Shown piece by piece: positions 31,671 to 41,400 of a stretch of DNA of 64,000 nt. Location of the stretch: NCBI GenBank assembly GCA_963763135.1, contig CAVXNJ010000001.1, positions 124,001 to 188,000 on the forward strand, given 5' to 3'. The notes under the pieces are model-generated. The model was not told the origin of the DNA. It made no database searches and worked only from the letters and a program-made list of their open reading frames with translations. Source of the DNA: JANMZO01 sp963763135. Its GTDB lineage: Bacteria; Actinomycetota; Acidimicrobiia; Acidimicrobiales; JANYDT01. Both the position numbers and the translations under genes were made by a program. Numbering within the stretch: the stretch's first letter is position 1; every line of letters begins with the position of its first letter.

Positions 31671-33359
31671 TCAGCGGGGTTCGGAACTAACCAGACGACC
31701 GGGTCGGTCGGTCAACGCGCCTTCCGTCAGCTTTCCATCGACCACGACCGAGCGACCGTTGACGATGAGGTTGTGCATGCCGGTCGGTTGATCCGCCGTC
31801 AGTCGCTCGGCATCTGCCGGGAAATCCCGCACGCGTCGTGATGGACCGGGAGCGACGGTCTTCGGGTCAAAGACCACGATGTCGGCGAACGCACCGGCCC
31901 TGAGCACTCCCCGGTCCGTGAAGCCGAACAACTCCGCCTGAACCTGCGTGAGTTTGTGAACCGCAGCTTCCAACGTGAGGACCTTCCGGTCACGAACCCA
32001 CGTGCCCAGGAGATCGGTGGCCAAGACGGCGTCGCACAACTGACCGACGTGAGCCCCGGCATCGGAGAGTCCGAGCGTGCACTGGTCCTCCTGCAGCAGG
32101 GTGGTCACGCCGTCAACGTCATCGTTGAGAAGCACAGCGCGCATACGAAGCCGGAGATCGGGTTCATCGAGTGCCAGATCGAGCATGCAGTCGAATGGTG
32201 TCTTTCCCTGGCTCTCAGCGACAGCTTCCAGACGCATGCCAACCAGATCCGGATGGACGGTCGACTCCATAACTTCGAACGTATCCCAACGTGGGGTGAG
32301 GACCGCTTTCTCCTCCCACTTGGCGATGGCTTCGGCGCGCCATGCTGGATCCGCATACGCGGCACGCCGTTCGTCGAGCGTTTTCGGCATCAGGGCTGCG
32401 AATACCGGGCTGATGTTCAACGTGAACGGCTCCACCAACGTCATCGAGAACGCCAGGGGACGACACGACACCTGCGGCCACACGTCGACACCCTTGTCGC
32501 GACCGACCCGGTGAATATCAAGGGCCTTCATGTGCGCACCGTTCTTGCTGGTGAGAAGCGCCGTGTAAGTCACCGGCGCGCCGACCCGGGGCTGCAATTC
32601 GTAGATGTCGGAAAACGAGAGGTTCTCGCCCCCGTTGATTCCGATGACACCGCGACCCGAGTCACCGACGGCTTTGCACAGCGCTTCGATCTCATCGCGG
32701 TCGGCCCAACGGCTCGGGATCGGTTGGCCATCGGCACCGCGGTGCGTGACGGCAAAGCTCGTGGCCCAACCCGATGCGCCGGCATCCATCGCCTCACGGA
32801 CCATCTCGGCCATCTTCTCGACTTCAGCAGGAGTGGCCGCTCGCCCGACTGACTCCTCACCCATTGCGTAAATCCGCATTGCGGTGTGGCCGATATAGGC
32901 AGCGAAGTTCAAGACGGTGCCGTGCTTCTGCACCGAGCCGAGATACTCCGGAAACGTTTCAAAATCCCAGGGGATTCCGGCGGCGAGCGAAGCCGGATCC
33001 ATGTCTTCGACTTTTTCCAGGGTGTTTGCGATGAGCATCCGATCCTGTGGTCGGGTCGGAGCAACCGAGAAGCCGCAGTTGCCGGCGACAACCGTGGTGA
33101 CGCCGTGGTAGCAGGACGGGGTCATCGCCGGGTCCCAGAACACCTGCGCGTCGTAGTGCGTGTGGATGTCGATGAAACCCGGAGCCACGACCCGACCGGT
33201 CGCGTCGATCGTGGTGTCTCCGGTGAGGTCGGGGCCGACCGCCACGATCCGATCCCCGTCGATCAGGACATCGGCTTTGACCCCGGGGGCGCCGGTGCCA
33301 TCGACCACAGTGCCGCCCTTGATGACGGTGGTGCCCAACGTTTCGTTCGTGGTGCTCAT
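31671..33359 (-). CDS. N-acyl-D-amino-acid deacylase-like amidohydrolase
   Basis: 562 residues from the ATG at 33359 (M-S-T-T-N-E-T-L). The metal motif D-I-H-T-H-Y-D (H66, H68) follows V-A-P-G-F. The bridging Cys typical of D-aminoacylases is in V-A-G-N-C-G-F-S. The late motif G-L-S-D-A-G-A-H supplies the catalytic Asp. The C-terminal beta-domain has G-A-F-A-D-I-V-V-F-D-P. These enzymes deacylate N-acyl-D-amino acids or related dihydropyrimidine-like compounds; many actinobacterial members have no known substrate. It is convergent with the GGDEF-EAL gene. Confidence 0.88.
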   Translation of the reverse strand: MSTTNETLGTTVIKGGTVVDGTGAPGVKADVLIDGDRIVAVGPDLTGDTTIDATGRVVAPGFIDIHTHYDAQVFWDPAMTPSCYHGVTTVVAGNCGFSVAPTRPQDRMLIANTLEKVEDMDPASLAAGIPWDFETFPEYLGSVQKHGTVLNFAAYIGHTAMRIYAMGEESVGRAATPAEVEKMAEMVREAMDAGASGWATSFAVTHRGADGQPIPSRWADRDEIEALCKAVGDSGRGVIGINGGENLSFSDIYELQPRVGAPVTYTALLTSKNGAHMKALDIHRVGRDKGVDVWPQVSCRPLAFSMTLVEPFTLNISPVFAALMPKTLDERRAAYADPAWRAEAIAKWEEKAVLTPRWDTFEVMESTVHPDLVGMRLEAVAESQGKTPFDCMLDLALDEPDLRLRMRAVLLNDDVDGVTTLLQEDQCTLGLSDAGAHVGQLCDAVLATDLLGTWVRDRKVLTLEAAVHKLTQVQAELFGFTDRGVLRAGAFADIVVFDPKTVAPGPSRRVRDFPADAERLTADQPTGMHNLIVNGRSVVVDGKLTEGALTDRPGRLVSSEPR

Positions 33360-33446
33360 TGCTGCAAACCTCCGGTAGTCGGATGTGACGTATGGCAACT
33401 CTACCGAGCCTGGGGATTAGGAACTAAGTCGGCCTACATTGGAGGA

Positions 33447-33536
33447 ATGTGTGGCTATCGAACGATCCCTGACCGACCTGTGCCTTACCGCGCTTCTCAC
33501 CAGGGAATCCCCTCTGTTGCTGGGTTGCAGGCGTGA
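33447..33536 (+). CDS. Possible 29-residue leader peptide overlapping the NorQ start
   Basis: ATG directly behind ggagga (very short spacing) opens a 29-codon frame, M-C-G-Y-R-T-I-P-D-R and onward. Its TGA stop overlaps the GTG start of the next gene (GTGA), which would couple translation. The peptide has no known similarity. The tight spacing and lack of comparative data keep this tentative; the ATG could also be a chance feature of the norQ leader. Confidence 0.25.
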   Translation: MCGYRTIPDRPVPYRASHQGIPSVAGLQA

Positions 33537-34318
33537 CACCCTGGTATCTGCCGTTGTCAGATGAGGTGGCGGTGTTCGAAGCGGCCTATGCCGCGCGGCT
33601 TCCCGTGCTGTTGAAGGGTCCAACCGGATGTGGCAAAACCCGATTTGTCGAACACATGGCGCACCGTATCGGTCGAACCTCGGAAGCCTCACTCGTGACT
33701 GTGGCCTGTCATGAGGATTTGACGGCGACCGATCTGGTCGGGCGGTATCTGCTGTCGGGCAACGACACCGTGTGGATGGACGGCCCGCTGACGAGATCGG
33801 TGCGCAGCGGCGCGATCTGTTACCTCGATGAGATCGTCGAAGCCCGCAAAGACACGACGGTCATCATCCACTCCCTCACCGATCATCGCCGACTTCTTCC
33901 GGTCGAAAAGACCGGTGAGCTGCTGGAGGCCCATCCCGACTTTCTGCTCGTGATCTCGTACAACCCCGGTTACCAGAGCGTGCTCAAGGATCTCAAACCG
34001 TCGACCCGCCAGAGGTTCGTGAGCCTGGAGTTCTCGTATCCGCCCGTCGAGACCGAAACGCAGATCATCGCCCACGAGAGCGGCCTCGAAACGGAACTTT
34101 CGTATCGACTCGCGGAGATCGGCGAGAAAGTGCGCAATCTGCGTGAGCACGGTTTCGAAGACGGCGTGAGCACAAGACTCCTGGTGTATGCCGCCCAACT
34201 GATTGTCAAAGGAATTGATCCTAAGCGCGCATGTGAAGCCGCAATCGCGAGTGCGGTCACCGACGATGCCGACGTGCAACTTGCCATCTCCGACATCGTC
34301 TCCGTCATTTTGCCGTGA
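33533..34318 (+). CDS. norQ: CbbQ/NirQ/NorQ-type MoxR AAA+ ATPase
   Basis: 261 residues from GTG at 33533. Walker A is G-P-T-G-C-G-K-T (29-36), preceded by the family start P-L-S-D-E-V-A-V-F-E-A-A-Y. Walker B is I-C-Y-L-D-E-I-V-E-A-R-K-D; the sensor 1 region has V-I-S-Y-N-P-G-Y-Q. The C-terminal domain has the CbbQ/NirQ pattern with G-V-S-T-R-L-L-V-Y-A-A. It works as a hexameric motor with a vWA partner to insert metals or remodel a target enzyme (Rubisco, nitric oxide reductase and others). Its partner NorD follows with a 4-base overlap. No cbbLS or norCB is in the window, so the target is unknown. Confidence 0.9.
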   Translation: MTPWYLPLSDEVAVFEAAYAARLPVLLKGPTGCGKTRFVEHMAHRIGRTSEASLVTVACHEDLTATDLVGRYLLSGNDTVWMDGPLTRSVRSGAICYLDEIVEARKDTTVIIHSLTDHRRLLPVEKTGELLEAHPDFLLVISYNPGYQSVLKDLKPSTRQRFVSLEFSYPPVETETQIIAHESGLETELSYRLAEIGEKVRNLREHGFEDGVSTRLLVYAAQLIVKGIDPKRACEAAIASAVTDDADVQLAISDIVSVILP

Positions 34319-36528
34319 CGCACCTCGGGAGTCCGAGATCGTCGACTGAGGTTCGGTTCGAGGATCGCCAACGGGTGTTCTCGTTGTTCGCCGAGGGGAT
34401 CGCCGGTCGCTTCGTCCACGTCAGCCCGGCCGAGGCGAGCGAGTCGGCGGGAACACGCCTGACTCCGGCTACGACGAACGGCGCAGTTACGAACGACGCT
34501 CCCGTGGTCGTGGTTCCTGCCGTTATCGATGATTTCGCCGACAGCGGGCAGAACGCCGGGGCGTATCGGGTTGCGTTGCTTCGTCAGATCGAAGCATTCC
34601 AAAGTGGTATGGGTACATTCGATTTGGATTCTGCGGTGTTGGTGTCGGAGATCCAGGAAGTTGCGGCGGTGGCCCTGAAGCTCCCGCCACCCTACAAGGC
34701 GGTCGCGAGTTCCCACCTCGATCGCTTCTTCGCGAGCGCACCGTTCGGCGAACTTGTGGGTCGGCTGCTACCGGTTCTGGAGGATGCGAGAATCGACGTG
34801 TCCGTCGCGTACCGTTATCCCGGGTCGAGGGTGGATTTGGAGCGATCTCGCAACCACACGCTCCACACTCTGAACCTCGCGGTAGTTCTCGACGACGACG
34901 GGTCGCTCAGCTTCCTCGATCCCCACGATCTGGTGGTTCACGCGTTGAAGCTCTTCGCCTGCGGAGAACCGTTCACTGCGTTGACACTCACGCCCGATGC
35001 GCCGCTGTCGCTAATGCTGGATGCGGCCCGCCGACTCACCCGACGAAACGCCACCATCTACGACAGCGCTGTGGCCGCCGTCGAAATCGCGGCACTGGCG
35101 GGTCAGTTCGTCGAGGCGTTACGTGAGAGCTTCGAGTCGACCGATCGTGACCACGAGACCGAACCTGCTGACCATTCGACGGAGACACCACCCTCAGTCG
35201 GGGGCACGCAGGAGAGCCGGGTCGATGAAATCGAATTCTCCGACGACGACATGACCGGAACGAGGGCCGATTTCGACAACGACGCGCTCGACGACGCCAC
35301 GACCGGTCGAGGACGCGGTACTTCACCGGAGTCATTGGAACCGTCGTCGCCGACCGTGAAAGAACCCGAAAAGGAACGGATCGCGACCCTCGAAGTCATC
35401 GAAGTCGACGCGCCAGGCGACCCTGACCCCGCGCCGAGGATTCCGGCCCGGCCGACGCGTCCGACAAATGATCAGCGAACATACTTTTACCACGAGTGGG
35501 ACTACCTCAACGGAACGTACCTACCTTCGTGGTGCCGTCTCCACGAGCGGAAACTCAAGGGAACCAACTTCGGTTTCATCCACGACGTCAGGCGGCAACA
35601 CGCAACGCTCGCGCAGCAGGTTCGTCGCCGTTTCAGCGCTATTCGCCCCGAAGCTTGGCACCGCGTCCACCGCACACCAGACGGTGACGAGATGTCCCTT
35701 GATTCGCTGGTGGAGGCCGTGGTTGACCGTCGAAGCGGCCACGCCACCGACGAACACCTCTACATCCGTCGTGAACGGGCCGTCCGAGACGTAGCTGCAG
35801 CGTTCCTACTCGACATGAGCCGTTCCACCGACTCTCCGGTCGTTGATCCGCACGCGGTACCCGCACCGCCGTTGCCGGTGGATCCGGAGGAACAGGACCC
35901 GTATCTACGCGGTAGTTACTTCGACCTCGACGAGTTCGTGCTGGATCTCACACCGAAACGCCGTGTCATCGATGTGGCGAAAGAGGCGTTGGCGCTCATG
36001 TGCGACGCCCTTCAGACGCTCGGCGACAGTCACGCGATCTACGGTTTCTCCGGCAGTGGTCGTCACAACGTCGAGTTCCATGTAGCGAAGGAGTTCAGCG
36101 AACCGACGTCTTCACGAACCTGGGCGGCCCTCGGTGCCATCGAGCCCATTCGCTACACCCGGATGGGTCCGGCGATACGACACGCGGCCCACAAGCTGGC
36201 CAAGCAACCGGAACGCACGAAGGTCCTGGTCGTCGTAACCGACGGGTACCCACAGGATGAAGGGTACGGACCCGATCGAAACGACCGGAACTACGGGATC
36301 CACGACACCGCCAAAGCCCTCGAAGAAGCCGATGCCGCCGGTATTTCGACGTTCTGCATCACGATTGATCCAGCCGGTCACGACTATCTCCGACGCATGT
36401 GCGCGGAGCACCGCTACCTCGTTATCGACGACGTGCATACGCTTGCCGAGGAACTGGAAAAGGTTTACCGAACCCTCACCGGCCGAGGCCCGGCCATGGT
36501 TTCGGTCAGTGGGGCGCCGACGCCGTAA
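34315..36528 (+). CDS. norD: NorD/CbbO-type vWA-domain protein
   Basis: 737 residues. A helical N-terminal region (to about 280) is followed by an acidic, disordered stretch (about 280-385) rich in Asp, Glu and Thr. A conserved block then reads Y-F-Y-H-E-W-D-Y-L-N-G-T-Y. The vWA domain has its MIDAS D-M-S-R-S near 500, with later V-V-V-T-D-G-Y-P and a typical E-L-E-K-V-Y-R-T-L end. It overlaps norQ by 4 bases. In known systems the vWA subunit bridges the AAA+ ring to the client enzyme. The client here is not encoded nearby. The start codon is GTG at 34315. Confidence 0.88.
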   Translation: MTHLGSPRSSTEVRFEDRQRVFSLFAEGIAGRFVHVSPAEASESAGTRLTPATTNGAVTNDAPVVVVPAVIDDFADSGQNAGAYRVALLRQIEAFQSGMGTFDLDSAVLVSEIQEVAAVALKLPPPYKAVASSHLDRFFASAPFGELVGRLLPVLEDARIDVSVAYRYPGSRVDLERSRNHTLHTLNLAVVLDDDGSLSFLDPHDLVVHALKLFACGEPFTALTLTPDAPLSLMLDAARRLTRRNATIYDSAVAAVEIAALAGQFVEALRESFESTDRDHETEPADHSTETPPSVGGTQESRVDEIEFSDDDMTGTRADFDNDALDDATTGRGRGTSPESLEPSSPTVKEPEKERIATLEVIEVDAPGDPDPAPRIPARPTRPTNDQRTYFYHEWDYLNGTYLPSWCRLHERKLKGTNFGFIHDVRRQHATLAQQVRRRFSAIRPEAWHRVHRTPDGDEMSLDSLVEAVVDRRSGHATDEHLYIRRERAVRDVAAAFLLDMSRSTDSPVVDPHAVPAPPLPVDPEEQDPYLRGSYFDLDEFVLDLTPKRRVIDVAKEALALMCDALQTLGDSHAIYGFSGSGRHNVEFHVAKEFSEPTSSRTWAALGAIEPIRYTRMGPAIRHAAHKLAKQPERTKVLVVVTDGYPQDEGYGPDRNDRNYGIHDTAKALEEADAAGISTFCITIDPAGHDYLRRMCAEHRYLVIDDVHTLAEELEKVYRTLTGRGPAMVSVSGAPTP

Positions 36529-36543
36529 GCGACGATCCCCGTT

Positions 36544-37623
36544 TCAGGTGGTTTGCTCCACGTAGAGCGCAGCGCCGAGCACCTCGTGGAACCGGGGCCA
36601 GCACTTGACGATCCACTCGGGGTTGTCGTCGACAAACGCCGCCCGAACCTGCGCACGAATTGCAGGCGCGTCGGGCCCCGTCGGATCGCCATAGCCGTGA
36701 AGCCATGCATCGGCGCGAAGCGACTGAAGCACGCTGATCCCGTCGACGGTTCCGTATTCGATGCAGACCGGCGTCACATCGGCATGGGGAGCCAACCGGT
36801 CGGCGACGTTCAACCAGTCGCCCGCCAGGACGGCGGACACGCTTTCACCGGTGAGCATCGACGTGGTCTCCGGCCAGATCTTGATCGCCCGGTCGAAGAT
36901 CCCGTCGCCGGGTGCACCCCCGCCGATCAACGAGCCGTAGCCCCAATCGCCGAGGCCGGTATGCAGATCGATGATCAGCACACGTTCCGCCCGGGTCAGG
37001 TTCGCCGAGCACCAATCCTCCAACCATCGGTGCGACCAGACCGGGCCGGTGCCGCCGTAGAACACGCCCTTCGGATGGGCGTACTGTCCGCCGCTGATCA
37101 CGGTCTGCACCTTGGCGAAGCCCCACGTTCCGACCAGATCAAGCAGCTTGTTCATCGTCCGCTGCTGGGTCGCTTCCGACCAGTCAGTCGGAACAACATC
37201 ATCTGCAATGCCGTCGTAGTCGACGTTCTGTGGCACCGGCTGCGTCCAATCGACGAAGTTGCGGTTCAGATCGACATTGTCTTCGTTGACCCGGCGGACC
37301 CAGGCCATGCCATGCGGGTTCAGCGCGTGGACCATGACGAGCCGCACATCGGCGGGCCGCTCATTGGCGTGGTGACTCAACCAGTGGGTTTGCAACGACG
37401 ATCCGCAAAAGCCTTCGACCCCGTGCGTAGCTGAGGTTACGAGTACCACCGTGGCGGCGTCTGCCGCTCCCAGTTCGGCGACATCGACGCTCAGCGGTTC
37501 ACCCTCCGGACCGAACCGCGGATGCGCAGTCGTGGTCACCAACGCTCCAGCTTGCGCAGCGGCGGCGAGGAACTTTGACCGGGCGATTGAATATGTGGCA
37601 CTGAGCTGAAGGTCTGACATCAA
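36544..37623 (-). CDS. DUF2817 (M14-like zinc carboxypeptidase superfamily)
   Basis: 359 residues (ATG at 37623; the second Met at 37620 may be used). Zinc site residues are seen in S-A-T-H-G-V-E-G-F (H-x-x-E) and I-I-D-L-H-T-G-L-G (the third ligand). The substrate-binding R-V-N-E-D-N-V-D-L-N-R-N-F is the N-R pair of M14 peptidases. The protein lacks a signal peptide. DUF2817 members are presumed amidohydrolases/peptidases of the succinylglutamate desuccinylase-like branch; the substrate is unknown. It is convergent with norD over 15 bases. Confidence 0.85.
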   Translation of the reverse strand: MMSDLQLSATYSIARSKFLAAAAQAGALVTTTAHPRFGPEGEPLSVDVAELGAADAATVVLVTSATHGVEGFCGSSLQTHWLSHHANERPADVRLVMVHALNPHGMAWVRRVNEDNVDLNRNFVDWTQPVPQNVDYDGIADDVVPTDWSEATQQRTMNKLLDLVGTWGFAKVQTVISGGQYAHPKGVFYGGTGPVWSHRWLEDWCSANLTRAERVLIIDLHTGLGDWGYGSLIGGGAPGDGIFDRAIKIWPETTSMLTGESVSAVLAGDWLNVADRLAPHADVTPVCIEYGTVDGISVLQSLRADAWLHGYGDPTGPDAPAIRAQVRAAFVDDNPEWIVKCWPRFHEVLGAALYVEQTT

Positions 37624-37668
37624 CGCCAGTGTGTCACCAACCGGTCGATCGGTCCGTCTTCGGCCAGG

Positions 37669-40668
37669 TCAGATCTCCACCTGCCAGGTGAGCTTGGCCC
37701 CACCGGCTGTGATGTTGGTGATGGTGCACACGCCTCCGAGACGCAGTGCCCGATCGCGGAGGTTCCTGAGTCCCTCGCCGGGTCTGCGCGCGGTGCTGAG
37801 CCCTTTGCCGTCGTCTTGCACTTCGAGAACCAGTTGATGGTCGGTCTTGGTGATGGTGACCTCGACGCGTGTGGCGTGGGCATGGCGAACCACGTTGGAC
37901 AGTGCTTCGTTCAGTGAAGGCAGAAGTTGCTCGGCCACCACGGGATCGAGCGCGTCGAGTTCCCCGAGAACGGTCAGATCGACAGAGAAGCCGAGACGAC
38001 GGGAATGCACGGCAAGCAGGGCTTCGAGGTTTCCGGTGATTGAGGCGGTTCCGTTCCTCGACAAGTTGAATATTGCCGAGCGGAGCTCGGAAATCGACAG
38101 GTCGAGTTCGTCGACCGTTAAGGTGATCCGATCGGCGAGGGTGGGCGAGACCGCACTGGCTACGGACTCCAATCCCATCCCGGCCGCGAAGAGTCGTTGG
38201 ATGACTACGTCGTGCAGATCTCGGGCGATGCGGTAGCGATCCTCGAGTAGCGCAAGCCGCTGCCGGTCGCTACGGGATCGGGCCATCAGAAGGGCGGCGT
38301 TCACTTCGTGGGCGAACGAGGCCGCGACCCGGACAGCGACCGGATCGAATGCGGGGAGACCGGGTCGGCGCCCAACGAGCAGTACGCCGGCCATTTTCTG
38401 ATCAGTGACGAGCGGTATGAGAATCGAGGGGCCGATGGTGCGCTTCAGGTCCTCGTCGGCATCAACCGGTGGTTCCTCCAAGACCACGGGCTCGCCCGAA
38501 TCCAGGACCGCCCGTATGGCCGAATCGATGGAAAGGCGCGCCGTGTCGGTCTTAAGGTCTCCGTGGACCGCTTGAAGGGTCAAAAATTCCTTTGTCGGAT
38601 CGGTGGAACCCACGACGGCCAGGTCCGCCTGGGCAATGTCGAGGGCGTGCCGGCACGCCATGTCGAGTGCAACGTCGAGCGGGCCGTCGGCGAGGAGATG
38701 ATTGCGAATGTCGGCGAGACCGACGAGCCATTGATCGTGTCGATCGCGTTCGGCCTCAGCGGTCCTTCGTTCCGTGATGTCGAGAACGTGCGAAAGCATC
38801 CGCTCTTCCCCGGACATATGGATCTCACCCGAGTGCAGCAGCGCCCATCCGTAGGTGCCGTCAGGACGCCGGTAGCGCCGTTCCGTGGCCGACACCACGC
38901 TCAGATCGTCAGCGACCTGTGGGCCGTGCGTGATCGGGTCGGGCGAAATCAAATCGTCGATGTTTCGGCCGAGAAGATCTTCCGGTCGGCTTCCCACCAT
39001 CGTGCAAAAGGCAAAGTTCACTCGGTCGAAGACCTGGTTACCTTCGTCGGTTCGCCGTGTGGTGAACATTCCGACCGGGGCGGATTCGAACAGGGTGCGA
39101 AAGAGTGTTTCGGTTTCGTGGAGGCGCCGTTGGGCCTCGAACCGGTCGGTGACATCGCGGATTGACGCGATGATGGCCGCCTGCCCTTGTTCCTCGATGG
39201 GACTGAGGCTGACGTCCACGGGAAATACCGAGCGGTCGGCTCGCCGGGCCCATAGATCGCGTCCTTCCCCCATGTGGCGCACCACGGGATCAGCGGTGTA
39301 CGAGGCGCGGTGATGCGAGTGCACCGAGCGGAACCGCTCGGGCAAGAGTACCTCCACCCTGCGGCCTAACAGGTCGGCCCGCTCGTAGCCGAACATGTTC
39401 TCGACCTGCCGGTTGACCGCCCGAATCAGACCTGAGTGGTCGGTGACCACCATGCCGTCGGGCGCCGTCTCGAGCACGGACCACACCATCGAGTCGGCAA
39501 GATCCGACAGGGGCCGAGGTGAGTTGGCTGGCAGTCGCTGATCAGCGTAGGCCGGCACCGTGGGCGTGTCGGGTTCGCTGGAACCCGAGCCTCGTCTATG
39601 AGCGACTCCCGCCGAACGGATCTTGAGTCGTTGCGCGGCTGGCACCACCGTTACGACCGCCCCGCACGGCGCTCCTCCGGCGTCGAGTCGGGTTGTGACC
39701 ATCTGGTCGAACCATCGTTCGATTTCTGGTGAGTGGCACGGCACGTCGAGCACGGCAGCCGACGTGCAGTCACCGCGCAATGCACCCCGCACGGCGCGCC
39801 CCATATCGAACGCGTCTACGTCGCGACCGGCACGGTCACATATGTCGAGATAGGAAACGCCCACACCGCAACTCTCGCTTCGGCCCCCGTTCTCCCGGCT
39901 GAACTGCTCCCAGGCCTCGTTCACTGCCACGATTACGCCGAGATGATCGAGGAGCGCAACCTCTGCCCCTTCAACGTCGGCCGCCAAAACCGCCGCTCGC
40001 AACTCTCGGTCGAGATCCGAGGGTCCTATCACTCCGTTGTACATATCCGCGGGAAGAGCCGCGGAGTTGGTGAGTGCCTTGAGCGTGATCGTAAGGGTTG
40101 GCTCCGGCTCCACCGTTCGATCAGACAGTGGATCGCGCCGGGCGTCGGGCAGCCCGGCGTGAAGACGGGTCCAGCTCGAGAGCTTGAGAGCCGTGATATG
40201 TGCCAACGTCGTGAGAAACAACCGGTCAGGCTCGGCGAACTCGAACGGCGAAAGGAAACTCAGCCCCAGCACGCCGAACGGCGTGCCGTGCGCTACCAAC
40301 GGAATGGCGGCCCACGCCTGGGAAGGGGTCGCCGACGACTCGCCGAGCAGCGGGAACCGCGCCTTGGCTTCTTCTCTTGACGATACCCAGACCGCAATGT
40401 TTTCACGGGCGGCCGTGGTGAGTGGCAGCTTGTGGTCAAGCCACAAAGGTCCGAACGCGTTCAACGCATCGTGGGCTGTGCCGGCCGTGCAGATCGGCGT
40501 AACCAGTCCGTTGTCAATCAACGCCAGAACACCACCACTCGAGTGCAGGCCCGCCATTCCCTGCTGCACCACGATGTCGATGACCTCCGACGGTTCGAGC
40601 GCGCCGGTAAACGCCTGCGCCAGGAGCGCCAAGCGACGGGAATGCTCAGCTGTGGACATCTGCTGCAT
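37669..40668 (-). CDS. Multi-sensor histidine kinase (GAF-PAS-PAS-GAF-HisKA_3-HATPase)
   Basis: 999 residues from the ATG at 40668, preceded by a strong gaggagg site. A GAF domain is at about 15-165. A divergent PAS-like region (about 235-330) is followed by two clear PAS domains, starting near 400 (T-A-P-D-G-M-V-V-T-D) and near 525 (S-A-P-V-G-M-F-T-T). A second GAF is at about 650-790. The phosphoacceptor is in R-I-A-R-D-L-H-D-V-V-I-Q-R-L (about 815), as in DevS/DosS/NarL-type kinases. The C-terminal ATPase has N-V-V-R-H-A-H-A-T, D-D-G-K-G-L and G-L-R-N-L-R-D-R-A. No membrane segment is seen, so it is a soluble sensor, perhaps of redox or gases. No response regulator is adjacent. Confidence 0.92.
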   Translation of the reverse strand: MQQMSTAEHSRRLALLAQAFTGALEPSEVIDIVVQQGMAGLHSSGGVLALIDNGLVTPICTAGTAHDALNAFGPLWLDHKLPLTTAARENIAVWVSSREEAKARFPLLGESSATPSQAWAAIPLVAHGTPFGVLGLSFLSPFEFAEPDRLFLTTLAHITALKLSSWTRLHAGLPDARRDPLSDRTVEPEPTLTITLKALTNSAALPADMYNGVIGPSDLDRELRAAVLAADVEGAEVALLDHLGVIVAVNEAWEQFSRENGGRSESCGVGVSYLDICDRAGRDVDAFDMGRAVRGALRGDCTSAAVLDVPCHSPEIERWFDQMVTTRLDAGGAPCGAVVTVVPAAQRLKIRSAGVAHRRGSGSSEPDTPTVPAYADQRLPANSPRPLSDLADSMVWSVLETAPDGMVVTDHSGLIRAVNRQVENMFGYERADLLGRRVEVLLPERFRSVHSHHRASYTADPVVRHMGEGRDLWARRADRSVFPVDVSLSPIEEQGQAAIIASIRDVTDRFEAQRRLHETETLFRTLFESAPVGMFTTRRTDEGNQVFDRVNFAFCTMVGSRPEDLLGRNIDDLISPDPITHGPQVADDLSVVSATERRYRRPDGTYGWALLHSGEIHMSGEERMLSHVLDITERRTAEAERDRHDQWLVGLADIRNHLLADGPLDVALDMACRHALDIAQADLAVVGSTDPTKEFLTLQAVHGDLKTDTARLSIDSAIRAVLDSGEPVVLEEPPVDADEDLKRTIGPSILIPLVTDQKMAGVLLVGRRPGLPAFDPVAVRVAASFAHEVNAALLMARSRSDRQRLALLEDRYRIARDLHDVVIQRLFAAGMGLESVASAVSPTLADRITLTVDELDLSISELRSAIFNLSRNGTASITGNLEALLAVHSRRLGFSVDLTVLGELDALDPVVAEQLLPSLNEALSNVVRHAHATRVEVTITKTDHQLVLEVQDDGKGLSTARRPGEGLRNLRDRALRLGGVCTITNITAGGAKLTWQVEI

Positions 40669-41077
40669 TTTCCCTCCTCTCGGGACGGGACCTAGCCGCC
40701 CTTGAAGAGTACAGCGTCTATCGACATGGCCGGTTGCCGATCGTAAGAGGACGTATGGCCTGATGACAAAATCTCGCCGCCCTGACACAGTTCGATCAGT
40801 AACCATCGAGGTTGGCATCGAAGGGCGCGGCAGGCGCATGCGCAGACGACGAAGGCCGGCCCGCTCGGAAGGACGTGGACACACCGTGCAAACACCGATC
40901 GAAGCGACTGAGTCGGATGACCGTCGTCAAGCGAAACTCCTCGCGGCCGGCGAACGTCACTCCGCCCCGTTCGTCACGAGCAGGCAGGTACCCACGATCG
41001 CCAGTTCCCTGTTGGATCCGAGTCCGTTGGTGGATTCAAGCGACCAACCGCACTCCGTCGGTCAGGAACGCCTACGA

Positions 41078-41335
41078 ATGACCCTCCCCGAGCCAACGAC
41101 GACGGCGTTGCTGACTTCGCTCGCCGAACGAGCACTTTCCAACCTCAACGTGACCTGCCCGCTGTCTGATGTGCGAATCGCACAAGATGACGATGGTCGC
41201 CACATTGTGGAGATCACCCTGTCGGCGGGGTCGTGTCCGGATCCGCTCTCCGCCGGGGCATATCTCGCCCAGGCGATCGGGCGCGATACCACTGCCATGA
41301 CGGAGCCGAACATGGTTCGTATCAGGTACCGATAG
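41078..41335 (+). CDS. Small hypothetical protein
   Basis: 85 residues from the ATG at 41078 (aggaa upstream). The frame stays open to an ATG at 40763, but that part is Arg/Ser-rich and unlike a folded protein. The sequence has a helical start and then alternating strands (V-R-I, H-I-V-E-I-T-L-S, N-M-V-R-I-R-Y-R), suggesting a small alpha/beta fold. I do not recognise a family. It lies between the divergent sensor kinase and the M20 peptidase, in a region of about 400 bases that otherwise holds only promoter space. Confidence 0.4.
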   Translation: MTLPEPTTTALLTSLAERALSNLNVTCPLSDVRIAQDDDGRHIVEITLSAGSCPDPLSAGAYLAQAIGRDTTAMTEPNMVRIRYR

Positions 41336-41400
41336 CACGCACAGCACAAGTCGCTACTTCTGTCAGGGCTCACAACCAAACACGACCGTTGCACCGTCGG

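Noticed and set aside
40763..41077. N-terminal extension of the small hypothetical protein
   Set aside because: Arg/Ser-rich and without conserved features; the ATG at 41078 has a better ribosome binding site.
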